Source: Candidatus Poribacteria bacterium (GTDB lineage Bacteria; Poribacteria; WGA-4E; WGA-3G). Taken from it: a stretch of 6,219 nucleotides of DNA. The DNA is taken from contig JAPPDN010000454.1 of the NCBI GenBank assembly GCA_028824575.1, forward strand, positions 1-6,219, read 5' to 3'. This document shows, piece by piece, positions 1 through 5,954 of the stretch. A program made the translations under genes and the position numbers. Position 1 is the stretch's first letter; each line of letters starts with the position of its first letter. The notes beneath the pieces are model-generated. The model ran no database searches and had not been told where the DNA came from. It saw nothing but the letters and a program-made list of their open reading frames with translations.

Positions 1-2
1 TC

Positions 3-110
3 AAGAGCGGCATGAGCATGGCAAATAGGGATGCTTCATGGCAGGATATTATTAAAGGCGTGGTGCTTGTCGCAGCTGTCGGTTTTGACATCGCATCACG
101 AAGGCGATAG
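3..110 (+). CDS. C-terminal end of a sugar-type ABC transporter permease (partial)
   Basis: The frame is open from the window edge and ends at TAG (108-110), giving 35 residues. The visible peptide contains a segment reading SWQDIIKGVVLVAAVGFDI followed by SRRR and the stop. A polar stretch, then a WQ-x-x-x-KG motif, a final hydrophobic helix ending in an acidic residue, and a short basic tail is the usual ending of the RbsC/XylH branch of ABC permeases (BPD_transp_2 family). In those proteins this is the last membrane segment, with the basic tail in the cytoplasm. The family assignment rests on this short tail only; the substrate cannot be told, and the ATPase and binding-protein genes would lie outside the window. 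The frame is too short and incomplete for ordinary ORF calling. No other frame here gives a plausible protein. It reads in the same direction as the fusion gene, with 101 bp between them. Confidence 0.68.
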   Translation, partial: KSGMSMANRDASWQDIIKGVVLVAAVGFDIASRRR

Positions 111-112
111 CG

Positions 113-140
113 TAAAAAATCGACTGGTTGCATTTTTTTA
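113..140 (+). terminator. Possible weak terminator: A-tract / T-tract inverted repeat after the permease
   Basis: Just after the permease stop, TAAAAAAT (113-120) can pair with an AT-only arm ending in seven T residues (about 132-140) around an 11-nt loop. The position and T-run suit transcription termination. However, the stem has no GC pairs, so it would be weak, and the tract could equally be AT-rich upstream DNA of the next gene's promoter. Confidence 0.22.
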
Positions 141-199
141 AACCCTTTCCGCGTAAATTTTCCTCTTTATAACTACAGTCTAATTCGCGAAATCTAATT

Positions 200-204
200 G
201 GGAA
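200..204 (+). promoter_or_regulatory. Ribosome binding site of the fusion gene
   Basis: GGGAA lies 7 nt ahead of the ATG at 212. It is a modest Shine-Dalgarno match, weaker than the internal one at 783-790, but it is the only one near this start. The ATG also opens the frame right before a typical ECF sigma N-terminus (LTDEELIERVQDGDEAAF), which supports the start choice. I could not find a convincing -35/-10 pair in the AT-rich spacer 111-199; TATAAC at 168-173 is the best -10-like string. Confidence 0.5.
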
Positions 205-211
205 TTTATCT

Positions 212-781
212 ATGCGATATGATTCATCAACGTACACAGATTTGACAGACGAAGAACTCATTGAGCGCGTGCAAGACGGTGATGAGGCGGCATTTGCGCA
301 GCTCGCAGCCCGCCACAGTTCCAGAATTTGGCAACTGGTTGTTTTTAACTCCCGTCAGATCCGCGATGCTGAAGAGATCTTTCAAGACGTTTGGGTTGCA
401 GTCTGGGAAAACATCAGTGGTTTACGCGAGGTCAGCAGTTTCGGTGCTTGGCTCCGAAAGATAGCTTGGACGACTTGCAGAAGGTACTACGCCGCCAAGT
501 CGCATTCCAGAGGTGAAATCCTTCAGAGTGCAGAGCAACTCGCTGAGACGATTGATCAGGATGTGCTTGCCCGTTTCCGAGAGACGGAACTTCGCGCGGC
601 TGTAACAGAAGCCGTACACCACCTCCCAGAGCGCGTCCGCGCGATTGCGGTGTTATACTACTTAGAGTTGTGGACTGTCAACGAGATTGCAGAGGAACTT
701 GGTTTGGCGGCGGGTACCGTCAAAACAAGACTCAGCCAAATTCGGACGCTCCTGCGTGAGGAATTTGGTGTTGAGGAAGTT
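212..781 (+). other. Domain: ECF-type sigma-70 factor (residues 1-190 of the fusion)
   Basis: A cytoplasmic transcription initiation factor module that would bind core RNA polymerase and direct it to specific promoters. Region sigma2 spans about residues 20-95. The core-binding helix carries AEEIFQDVWVAVWENI (54-69), and the promoter-recognising stretch SFGAWLRKIAWTTCRRYY (76-93) has the typical aromatic and basic pattern. Region sigma4 spans about 133-184. It opens with the LPE motif (138-140) and holds a helix-turn-helix, TVNEIAEELGLAAGTVKTRL (155-174), for -35 recognition. Both regions are complete and sigma3 is absent, as expected of ECF factors. No anti-sigma gene is visible beside it; what follows in frame is FtsZ. 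The fused C-terminal part might take a regulatory role, but that is only inference. Confidence 0.9.
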
Positions 782-3700
782 AAGAGGGGAACAACTATGA
801 TGTATGAAAAAGAAGTCACAAAGCCGTCAGGATACAAAATTAAGGTTTTCGGTGTCGGCAACGCGGGTGGGAACGTCATCAAACGGATCATGGCAGCTGA
901 TTGGAAAGAAGTGGAATTTTATGCTGTGAATACAGACTTGGAAGCACTCCGCACGTGTGAGGGCGCAACGCAGATACAGATCGGGGCTGACACCACGCAA
1001 GGATTTAGTGCAGATGCGAATCCAGAGATAGGCAGAAACGCAGCTGAGGAAAATCTGGAGACACTTGACGCTGCGCTTGCAGGCGCGCGGCTGGTTTTCG
1101 TTGTAGCAGGCATGGGGAGTGGAACGGGGACAGGTGCCACACCTGTGATTGCATCCCTTGCACGAGAGCATGGTGCGTTAACAATAGGTGTTGTAACGCG
1201 TCCGTTTGATGCTGAGGGACAACGCCGCGCCGAACAAGCAGAATACGGACTTCAGGAACTACGAGAGAATGCGGATGCTGTGATCATAATTCCGAATCAG
1301 CGGCTCCTTGATATCGTGGATGCGGAACCCTCAACGAGTGAAGCATTCCGTATGAGTGATGAGACTGTGCTACGCGGTGTTAAAAGTGTCGCCGATATTA
1401 TTGTGGAGTCAGGCGAAATTAACGTTGACTTCGCCGATGTAGAGAGCATCATGCAGAATGCTGGCACAGTGTTGATGGGTGTAGGGAAGGCGAAGGGTGA
1501 AAACCGGGCGCGAATCGCTGCGGAGCACGCTGTCTCCTCCCCGCTCTTAGATGGGGGAAAAATGAGCGATACCCCTGGATTGATTGTTAGCATTAGCGCA
1601 CCACCAGATTTCATGATGCATGAATTGGATGCAGCGATGACGGTCATCAGAGATACTGCACCCGAAGCACAGATTATCTTTGGGTTGGTCTATAAAGACG
1701 GTGAACCTAAACCTGAAGACGTGGTTGATGTCACTGTCTTGGTAACAGGCGTTGAGACGCAAAGCGAACCTACCACGCCATTCTCTACTCAGCAGGACGG
1801 TACCTCTCCGGAAGGGGGTACTTATATTCCTTCCAAAACCGGTTCCGAATTTGTTCACCTGCACAACCATAGCGAATACAGCATGCTTGATGGCGCGTGC
1901 CGTATTCCAGATATGGTGGATTGGGCAGTTGAAAATAGTGTCCCCGCCGTTGCACTTACCGACCACGGCAACATGTTCGGTGCGTGGGAACTCTACAACA
2001 AGGCAACAGAAGCAGGGGTCAAACCGATCATCGGTTGTGAAGTGTATGTCGCACACGGGAGTCGAAAGACACGTGCGCAAGAACCGGGCGGTCCCTATCA
2101 TCTCACGCTGCTCGCCGAGGATGCAACCGGCTACCAGAACCTCTTAGAACTGGTATCGCTTGGATACACGGAGGGATTCAATGGTAAGCCGCGTATTGAC
2201 ATGGAAATCTTGCGTGAACACCGGGACGGCATCATCGCACTGACGGGGTGTATCCAAGGACAGGTGCCCCAACTCCTCTGTGCAGATCGACGCGACGAAG
2301 CCGTTCAGAACTTCAAAACGCTGATGGAGATAATGGGTGAACGAAACCTCTATGTTGAGATACAGAATCACTACATCGACAAGGAACTTGAGGCATATCC
2401 GGTGATGGCGCAGCTGGCGAAAGAATTCAATCTGCCGCTCGCCGGTACAAATGATTGCCACTATCTCCGTAAATCTGACCATAGGATGCACGATGTGCTC
2501 CTCTGTATCCAGATGCGGAAGACTGTCAACGACCAAAAGCGTCCGCGGTTTGACAACCACTTCTACTTTAAAAGTGTTGACGAAATGCGGGAGGCACTTA
2601 AGGATTATCCGCCGGAAGCTATCAGTAATACGCTTGAAATTGCGAATCGGTGCAATCTTCAACTTGACTACCGACAAGACGCAATGCCGAAGTATGAGAT
2701 CCCCGAAGGGCAGACACACGACAGTTATCTGAGAGAACTGTGTTACCAAGGCTTAGGAAAAAAATATGGTGAACTCTCCGAACCGATCCGACAACGGATT
2801 GATTATGAATTGGATATCATCAAACAGTCAGGGTACGCCAACTATTTTCTTATTGTGGCGGATTACGTCAACTATGCCCACAAACAAGGGTACCCGCTTT
2901 CTGCACGCGGTTCCGCCGCCAGTAGTCTTGTGCTGTATGCCCTTGATGTGATCGGTTTCAATCCGATGGATTACGGTTGTCTGTTTGAACGGTTTTTAAA
3001 CCTTGAACGTCTCAATCCTCCGGATATTGATATTGATTTCGCTGACCGCGCTCGTGAACCTGTGATTGAATACTTGGCGAAAAAATACGGAGCGAATTCT
3101 GTTGGCAAAGTTGCGACCTTTGCGACCTTAGGTGCGAAAGCTTCTATTAAGGATGTCGGGCGGGTACTTGAGGTGCCTCTCGAAAAAGTCGAACAGTTGA
3201 CGCAGCTAATTCCGCCTTTTCCCGGAATCACGCTTGATGAGGTCTTGGAACGGGTGCCCGAATTTCAGACACTCGCTGAACTCCCCGAAAATAGAGAGTT
3301 GATTGAGATTAGCAAAGCGGTGGAGGGTATGAAACGGCACGTTTCGTGTCATGCCTCTGCGATTGTTGTCACAGAGGGTCCGTTGACAAACTACGTCCCG
3401 TTGTTCAAGGATAGACTCGACCGGGTCGCGACGCAGTTTGAAGGTAAAATTGTTGAAGATGTCGGGATCATCAAATTTGATTCCCTCGGCTTACGGAGTT
3501 TTACTGAGACACACGACTGCCTTCAAATGATTAAGGCAAACCACGGCATTGAGATCAAGTTAGCGGAAATTCCATTTGCCGATGAACAAACGTATTCGCT
3601 CATCGGCAACGGACTCATCGCTGGTTTGTTCCAGTTGGAAGGGTCCTCTGGTATGTATCGGGTTGTTACCGAACTCAAACCGGGTAACTTTGAAGAGTTC

Positions 3701-4477
3701 TCAGCGATTCCGGCACTCTATCGTCCCGGTCCTATAGAAAATGGGGATATGCAACGGTACATAGACCGGAAAAATGGGGTGCAGCCCGTGGCGTATATGC
3801 ACCCCTCGTTTGAAGGCGCACTCAAAAGCACGTACGGTGTATGCATCTATCAGGAGCAGGTGATGCAGATCGCGCACGATATAGCAGGCTTTACGTTTAC
3901 TGAAGCGGATATACTTCGCGCCGCGATGGGTAAGCCGAACGAGGCGTTGCTTGCTACACAACGTGAGAAGTTCGTTGAAGGGGCAGTAAAAAAAGGGTTC
4001 GCGAAAGAAGAATCAGAAGAAATATTTGAACTGCTTGAACCTATTGGTCGCTATGCCTTCAACAAATCACACACTGTTGCTTACTCAATGTTAGCGTACC
4101 GTATGGCATACCTGAAAGCCCACTATCCACACGAGTTCATGGCAGCAATGATGACTGGGGAGGTAGGCGATTCAGCGAAAATTGCTCGCTACCGAGAGGA
4201 ATGTGCCAAGCTCTCTGTATTCTTGGGTGTGACAATTGATCTGCTCCCGCCAGATATTAACAAGAGCGAAAGAGGGTACACGGTTGAGGGTAATGCCATC
4301 CGTTCCGGGTTTGTTGCTGCTGAAGGGATTGCAAATGAGGTGATAGATAAGATTTTAGCGGCGAGGGAATCTGGGGGTGTGTTCGCATCGCTGGGAGATT
4401 TCCGGACACGGGTAGATGGAGTCGGTGAACGGGGTATTGAAAGTCTCGTTAAAAGTGGTGCTTTTGACGCTGTTTAA
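212..4477 (+). CDS. Triple fusion: ECF sigma factor - FtsZ-family GTPase - truncated DNA polymerase III alpha subunit
   Basis: One open frame of 1421 codons with no stop, running from ATG 212 to TAA 4475-4477. Three conserved proteins lie in order. Residues about 1-190 are a full ECF sigma factor (sigma2 and sigma4). Residues about 207-515 are an FtsZ GTPase with both subdomains. Residues about 546-1421 are DnaE (PHP domain, palm, thumb, fingers, first part of the HhH region). The junctions sit in short, non-conserved linkers (about 191-206 and 516-545), so none of the folds is cut except the DnaE C-terminus. Catalytic residues are present in both enzymes (see domain entries). Normal lengths are near 180 for an ECF sigma, 350-400 for FtsZ and 1150-1200 for DnaE. 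I know of no described protein with this architecture. A chimeric assembly or a lost base at the sigma/FtsZ junction cannot be excluded from sequence alone. The second junction looks like a true fusion because DnaE has no canonical start codon of its own. A hairpin follows the stop by 15 bp. Confidence 0.9.
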   Translation: MRYDSSTYTDLTDEELIERVQDGDEAAFAQLAARHSSRIWQLVVFNSRQIRDAEEIFQDVWVAVWENISGLREVSSFGAWLRKIAWTTCRRYYAAKSHSRGEILQSAEQLAETIDQDVLARFRETELRAAVTEAVHHLPERVRAIAVLYYLELWTVNEIAEELGLAAGTVKTRLSQIRTLLREEFGVEEVKRGTTMMYEKEVTKPSGYKIKVFGVGNAGGNVIKRIMAADWKEVEFYAVNTDLEALRTCEGATQIQIGADTTQGFSADANPEIGRNAAEENLETLDAALAGARLVFVVAGMGSGTGTGATPVIASLAREHGALTIGVVTRPFDAEGQRRAEQAEYGLQELRENADAVIIIPNQRLLDIVDAEPSTSEAFRMSDETVLRGVKSVADIIVESGEINVDFADVESIMQNAGTVLMGVGKAKGENRARIAAEHAVSSPLLDGGKMSDTPGLIVSISAPPDFMMHELDAAMTVIRDTAPEAQIIFGLVYKDGEPKPEDVVDVTVLVTGVETQSEPTTPFSTQQDGTSPEGGTYIPSKTGSEFVHLHNHSEYSMLDGACRIPDMVDWAVENSVPAVALTDHGNMFGAWELYNKATEAGVKPIIGCEVYVAHGSRKTRAQEPGGPYHLTLLAEDATGYQNLLELVSLGYTEGFNGKPRIDMEILREHRDGIIALTGCIQGQVPQLLCADRRDEAVQNFKTLMEIMGERNLYVEIQNHYIDKELEAYPVMAQLAKEFNLPLAGTNDCHYLRKSDHRMHDVLLCIQMRKTVNDQKRPRFDNHFYFKSVDEMREALKDYPPEAISNTLEIANRCNLQLDYRQDAMPKYEIPEGQTHDSYLRELCYQGLGKKYGELSEPIRQRIDYELDIIKQSGYANYFLIVADYVNYAHKQGYPLSARGSAASSLVLYALDVIGFNPMDYGCLFERFLNLERLNPPDIDIDFADRAREPVIEYLAKKYGANSVGKVATFATLGAKASIKDVGRVLEVPLEKVEQLTQLIPPFPGITLDEVLERVPEFQTLAELPENRELIEISKAVEGMKRHVSCHASAIVVTEGPLTNYVPLFKDRLDRVATQFEGKIVEDVGIIKFDSLGLRSFTETHDCLQMIKANHGIEIKLAEIPFADEQTYSLIGNGLIAGLFQLEGSSGMYRVVTELKPGNFEEFSAIPALYRPGPIENGDMQRYIDRKNGVQPVAYMHPSFEGALKSTYGVCIYQEQVMQIAHDIAGFTFTEADILRAAMGKPNEALLATQREKFVEGAVKKGFAKEESEEIFELLEPIGRYAFNKSHTVAYSMLAYRMAYLKAHYPHEFMAAMMTGEVGDSAKIARYREECAKLSVFLGVTIDLLPPDINKSERGYTVEGNAIRSGFVAAEGIANEVIDKILAARESGGVFASLGDFRTRVDGVGERGIESLVKSGAFDAV
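783..799 (+). promoter_or_regulatory. Internal Shine-Dalgarno plus in-frame ATG at the sigma/FtsZ junction
   Basis: AAGAGGGGA (782-790) lies 6 nt ahead of ATG 797-799, which is codon 196 and is followed directly by a second ATG (800-802). The FtsZ fold begins about ten residues later (KIKVFGVG). This is a stronger site than the one at the start of the long frame, so translation could begin here to give a 1226-residue FtsZ-DnaE protein without the sigma part. Sequence cannot show whether it is used alongside or instead of the start at 212. Confidence 0.55.
830..1756 (+). other. Domain: FtsZ-family tubulin-like GTPase (residues 207-515 of the fusion)
   Basis: FtsZ polymerises with GTP into the cytokinetic ring on the inner face of the membrane. 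The order of motifs is the family's. The T1 loop is GVGNAGGN (214-221). NTD (240-242) precedes the T2 region. NPEIGRNAAEE (270-280) follows the T3 loop. The tubulin signature is AGMGSGTGTGATPV (299-312). VVTRPFDAEG (327-336) and PNQRLL (361-366) come next. The T7 catalytic loop is NVDFAD (404-409), with N404, D406 and D409 matching the residues that trigger GTP hydrolysis in the neighbouring subunit. The C-terminal subdomain runs to about 515 (VDVTVLVTGVE). Oddities: the T3 loop reads SADAN where FtsZ normally has GAGAN, and there is no long tail with the conserved peptide for FtsA/ZipA, because DnaE follows after about 30 linker residues. It is clearly FtsZ rather than a distant tubulin relative; whether it is the cell's main FtsZ is unknown. 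Confidence 0.93.
1757..1846 (+). other. Linker between the FtsZ and DnaE parts (residues 516-545)
   Basis: About thirty residues rich in T, S, P, Q and G with no hydrophobic core, as expected for a flexible linker or for the remains of an FtsZ C-terminal tail. After TTG at codon 510 there is no ATG, GTG or TTG codon in frame until M558, which lies inside the PHP domain. The DnaE part therefore cannot start at a standard codon without losing its first metal-binding motif. Confidence 0.75.
1810..1828 (+). promoter_or_regulatory. Shine-Dalgarno-like string before ATT at the FtsZ/DnaE junction
   Basis: GGAAGGGGGT (1810-1819, with GGAAG starting at 1810) is followed after 6 nt by ATT (1826-1828, codon I539), eight residues before the conserved DnaE opening FVHLHNHSEYS. 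The spacing suits an initiation site, but ATT is a very rare start codon (infC is the known bacterial example). It may be a fossil of a dnaE start changed from ATG to ATT, a weak working start, or chance from the codons for Pro-Glu-Gly-Gly. Confidence 0.3.
1847..4474 (+). other. dnaE: Domain: DNA polymerase III alpha subunit (DnaE), C-terminally truncated (residues 546-1421)
   Basis: DnaE carries out template-directed DNA synthesis at the replication fork. The PHP domain (about 546-760) keeps a full metal-binding set: H549 and H551, D584 and H585, E610, H630, C680, E716, and D748 with H750. It may therefore still act as a metal-dependent exonuclease or pyrophosphatase, unlike E. coli DnaE, where the site has decayed. 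The palm has the Gly-Ser pair (G900-S901) that binds the triphosphate and the catalytic acids D940 and D942 in PPDIDIDF, with D1090 in IIKFDSLGL. Thumb and fingers follow: KRHVSCHASA (1041-1050), LYRPGP (1169-1174), YQEQVMQIA (1213-1221), LRAAMGK (1235-1241) and YAFNKSH (1281-1287). The frame ends at SLVKSGAFDAV, the point where the HhH region begins its last part in full-length relatives. Roughly 250-300 residues are missing: the beta-clamp-binding peptide, the OB fold and the tau-binding domain. It could make an active but non-processive polymerase. Confidence 0.92.
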
Positions 4478-4492
4478 GTTCTGAAGCCTGTA

Positions 4493-4513
4493 GGCGGGGT
4501 TTGCAACCCCGCC
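4493..4513. repeat. Perfect GC-rich inverted repeat between convergent genes (possible bidirectional terminator or REP-like element)
   Basis: GGCGGGGTT (4493-4501) and AACCCCGCC (4505-4513) form a perfect 9-bp stem around a TGC loop, 15 bp after the fusion gene's stop and 41 bp beyond the stop of the convergent solute-binding gene. Its place suits termination in both directions, but neither side has a T-run, so classical rho-independent termination is doubtful. A dispersed palindromic repeat is an equal alternative. Two copies of CCATAA (4517-4528) follow directly. Confidence 0.7.
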
Positions 4514-4528
4514 AATCCATAACCATAA

Positions 4529-4542
4529 CGGATAGGGATCCG
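4529..4542. repeat. Short inverted repeat near the end of the solute-binding gene
   Basis: CGGAT (4529-4533) and ATCCG (4538-4542) pair perfectly around a 4-nt AGGG loop, 12 bp past the stop of the minus-strand gene. It is too short to stand alone as a terminator and has no T-run, but it may help to stop minus-strand transcription together with the larger hairpin beyond it. Confidence 0.35.
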
Positions 4543-4554
4543 CGTAAATGAGTG

Positions 4555-5892
4555 CTATCTTGCCAGATTCCGCGCCTCTTTAAATTTCTCTTTCGCGAAC
4601 TGTCCCCACTCCTTGATTTTTTCGTTGCGGACAGTCGGATCGTTCCAAGCATCGTTTGCCAGTTGCATCGCCTCTGCTTCGGTTATCGGCATCTTCGTTA
4701 AAATTGCAATCGCCGCGTCCCGTTTTGCAGGGCCTTTACACTTCTGAATTGCTTTCCACGCATTGACGACATCCCTATGCGAGTTAATAATCAGAACCCC
4801 GAAGAGTTCGTTGACGAGATCCCATCGGATGCTGCCTTTATTTGAGTCGTATTGGAATGGAGATACTTCCATGGCAAACGGGTTTGGAACGATGCATCGT
4901 TCGCCGAGTTTATCATAGAGTGCTGGCAATACGCTTGCGCGGTTTAAACCGCCTTTCCACTTAGGGCCCTCAGGATCGGTATCACGGAGCATCCAGAGTT
5001 TCTGTGCGTTTTCTGATAAGACGAATTCAAGAAATTTTTGTGCGACCGGTAGGTTTGGAGCACCTTTAAGGATAGCAATAGGGTCAGCAGTCACAACTGT
5101 GCCTTCTGCTGGGACGATGTATTTAATCTTATCCGCCCCGACGATGGCGATCTGACCATACGCATAAAAGTCGATGGCGAGTCCGTAAATGACCTGTCCT
5201 GCGACGACATCTGTCGGAATCGCATTGGCACCCGCGGAAAAACCGCGAACATTACCACCGATTTTTGTTAAAAGCGCGAACCCATCTTCCCATCCGACGG
5301 TTTGAAGGATGATCTCATATATCATATGTGCGGAACCGCTCTCTCTCGGATCGGCTGCGCCAATTTTACCGAGCAATTCTAAGTTCCCCAGATCTTCCCA
5401 TGCTGTGGCTTTCGGAAGTTTCAGCAATTCACGAAGTTCTTCGTTGTACATGATACCGAAATTCGATAACGCTGCGCCATACCACTGATATTCAGTATCA
5501 TAAAGTGGAATCCCTTGAAACGATTGTGCTATCTGCTCAAGTTGTATTTCAGGCAGTTTGTAAGCATGCAACCATCCCATATTTGACAGGCGGAGGTAGT
5601 TGTCAGTGCCGCCGCCAAAAAAAATGTCGATACCGATGCCATCCGGCACGCGTTTAAATTCAGATTCAATAAACCGATAATTAGAAGAGGTTCCACCGAC
5701 ATCTCGCCAATCGGTTTTGACGGTTCTACCTGTCTGTTCCTCGTACCATTTCTCGAAATTTTTGCCAAATTCTGTTTCAATACCTTCTGGGTGCGGAGAG
5801 ATAATGATGAGTTCGTCTTGCGCGAGTGAGAGCACCGGTAGTGCTAAAAGACAGAATATTATCGTCAGGACCAGGGGCTTAAAGTCGGACAT
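4555..5892 (-). CDS. Secreted solute-binding protein of an ABC importer, Fe3+/spermidine-type (SBP family 1)
   Basis: A 445-residue protein exported to the periplasm or cell surface, where it would capture a ligand for an ABC permease. It begins with a clear signal peptide: K5, a hydrophobic core from about residue 7 to 20, and a likely cleavage after SLA (residue 24). No lipobox cysteine follows, so it should be soluble. The two-lobed family-1 pattern is visible. The first strand is ELIIISPHPEG. FFGGGTDNYLRL (91-102) follows, then a hinge-type ADPRESGSAHMIYEIILQ (180-197), as in AfuA/FbpA-like proteins. After these come GQVIYGLAIDFYAYGQIA, PAEGTVVTADPIAILKGAPN, and AQKFLEFVLSENAQKLW. Length fits the longer members of COG1840-type binding proteins. 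The ligand is not certain: iron, a polyamine and a phosphonate are all possible, and the Tyr pair of ferric-binding proteins is not adjacent here. No permease or ATPase for it lies within the window; it may be next to such genes elsewhere or act as an orphan. Start supported by a strong ribosome binding site. Confidence 0.85.
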   Translation of the reverse strand: MSDFKPLVLTIIFCLLALPVLSLAQDELIIISPHPEGIETEFGKNFEKWYEEQTGRTVKTDWRDVGGTSSNYRFIESEFKRVPDGIGIDIFFGGGTDNYLRLSNMGWLHAYKLPEIQLEQIAQSFQGIPLYDTEYQWYGAALSNFGIMYNEELRELLKLPKATAWEDLGNLELLGKIGAADPRESGSAHMIYEIILQTVGWEDGFALLTKIGGNVRGFSAGANAIPTDVVAGQVIYGLAIDFYAYGQIAIVGADKIKYIVPAEGTVVTADPIAILKGAPNLPVAQKFLEFVLSENAQKLWMLRDTDPEGPKWKGGLNRASVLPALYDKLGERCIVPNPFAMEVSPFQYDSNKGSIRWDLVNELFGVLIINSHRDVVNAWKAIQKCKGPAKRDAAIAILTKMPITEAEAMQLANDAWNDPTVRNEKIKEWGQFAKEKFKEARNLAR

Positions 5893-5900
5893 TTTTTATA

Positions 5901-5908
5901 CTCCTTTT
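5901..5908 (-). promoter_or_regulatory. Ribosome binding site of the solute-binding gene
   Basis: On the minus strand AAAAGGAG stands 8 nt before the ATG (5890-5892). It is a strong Shine-Dalgarno match and fixes the start just ahead of the signal peptide. Confidence 0.8.
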
Positions 5909-5922
5909 GCGAATGTTTAATA

Positions 5923-5954
5923 ATAGGCAGTTAAACCTGATTCATAGGCAGTTA
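5923..5954. repeat. 11-bp direct repeat, 21-bp period, in the gap before the solute-binding gene
   Basis: ATAGGCAGTTA occurs at 5923-5933 and again at 5944-5954. On the minus strand each copy begins with TAA; the upstream copy supplies the peptidase stop codon and the second places another in-frame TAA 21 nt later. It may be what is left of a small duplication or a paired protein-binding site; nothing in the sequence decides between them. Confidence 0.5.

Noticed and set aside
52..261. 69-codon minus-strand frame over the region before the fusion gene
   Set aside because: It overlaps the permease tail and the start of the sigma domain on the other strand, and its protein has no recognisable pattern.
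1547..2101. 184-codon minus-strand frame inside the fusion gene
   Set aside because: Antisense to conserved FtsZ and DnaE sequence; the protein is rich in Cys, His and Phe as expected from reading a coding strand backwards.
2144..2749. 201-codon minus-strand frame inside the DnaE part
   Set aside because: Lies opposite the well-conserved PHP domain and shows no domain motif; a shadow frame.
3112..3129. Perfect 9-bp tandem repeat (TGCGACCTT twice) in the DnaE part
   Set aside because: The encoded VATFATLGAKA aligns with the usual DnaE ITFGT-x-x-AK segment with no extra residues, so it is not a duplication.
2890..4080. Changes at conserved DnaE glycine and arginine positions (ARGSAASS, TFAT, LRAAMGKP, YAFNKSH)
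   Set aside because: From memory similar variants occur in DnaE of Chloroflexi and Bacteroidetes, and the catalytic Asp residues and Gly-Ser pair are kept, so this does not show loss of function.
5848..5853. Cysteine (C14) in the solute-binding signal peptide as a lipoprotein site
   Set aside because: It lies within the hydrophobic core and is not preceded by a lipobox; cleavage after SLA at residue 24 fits better.
5917..5940. Possible minus-strand promoter (TATTAT as -10) before the solute-binding gene
   Set aside because: No acceptable -35 sequence at 16-18 bp spacing; AT-rich DNA gives such matches by chance.
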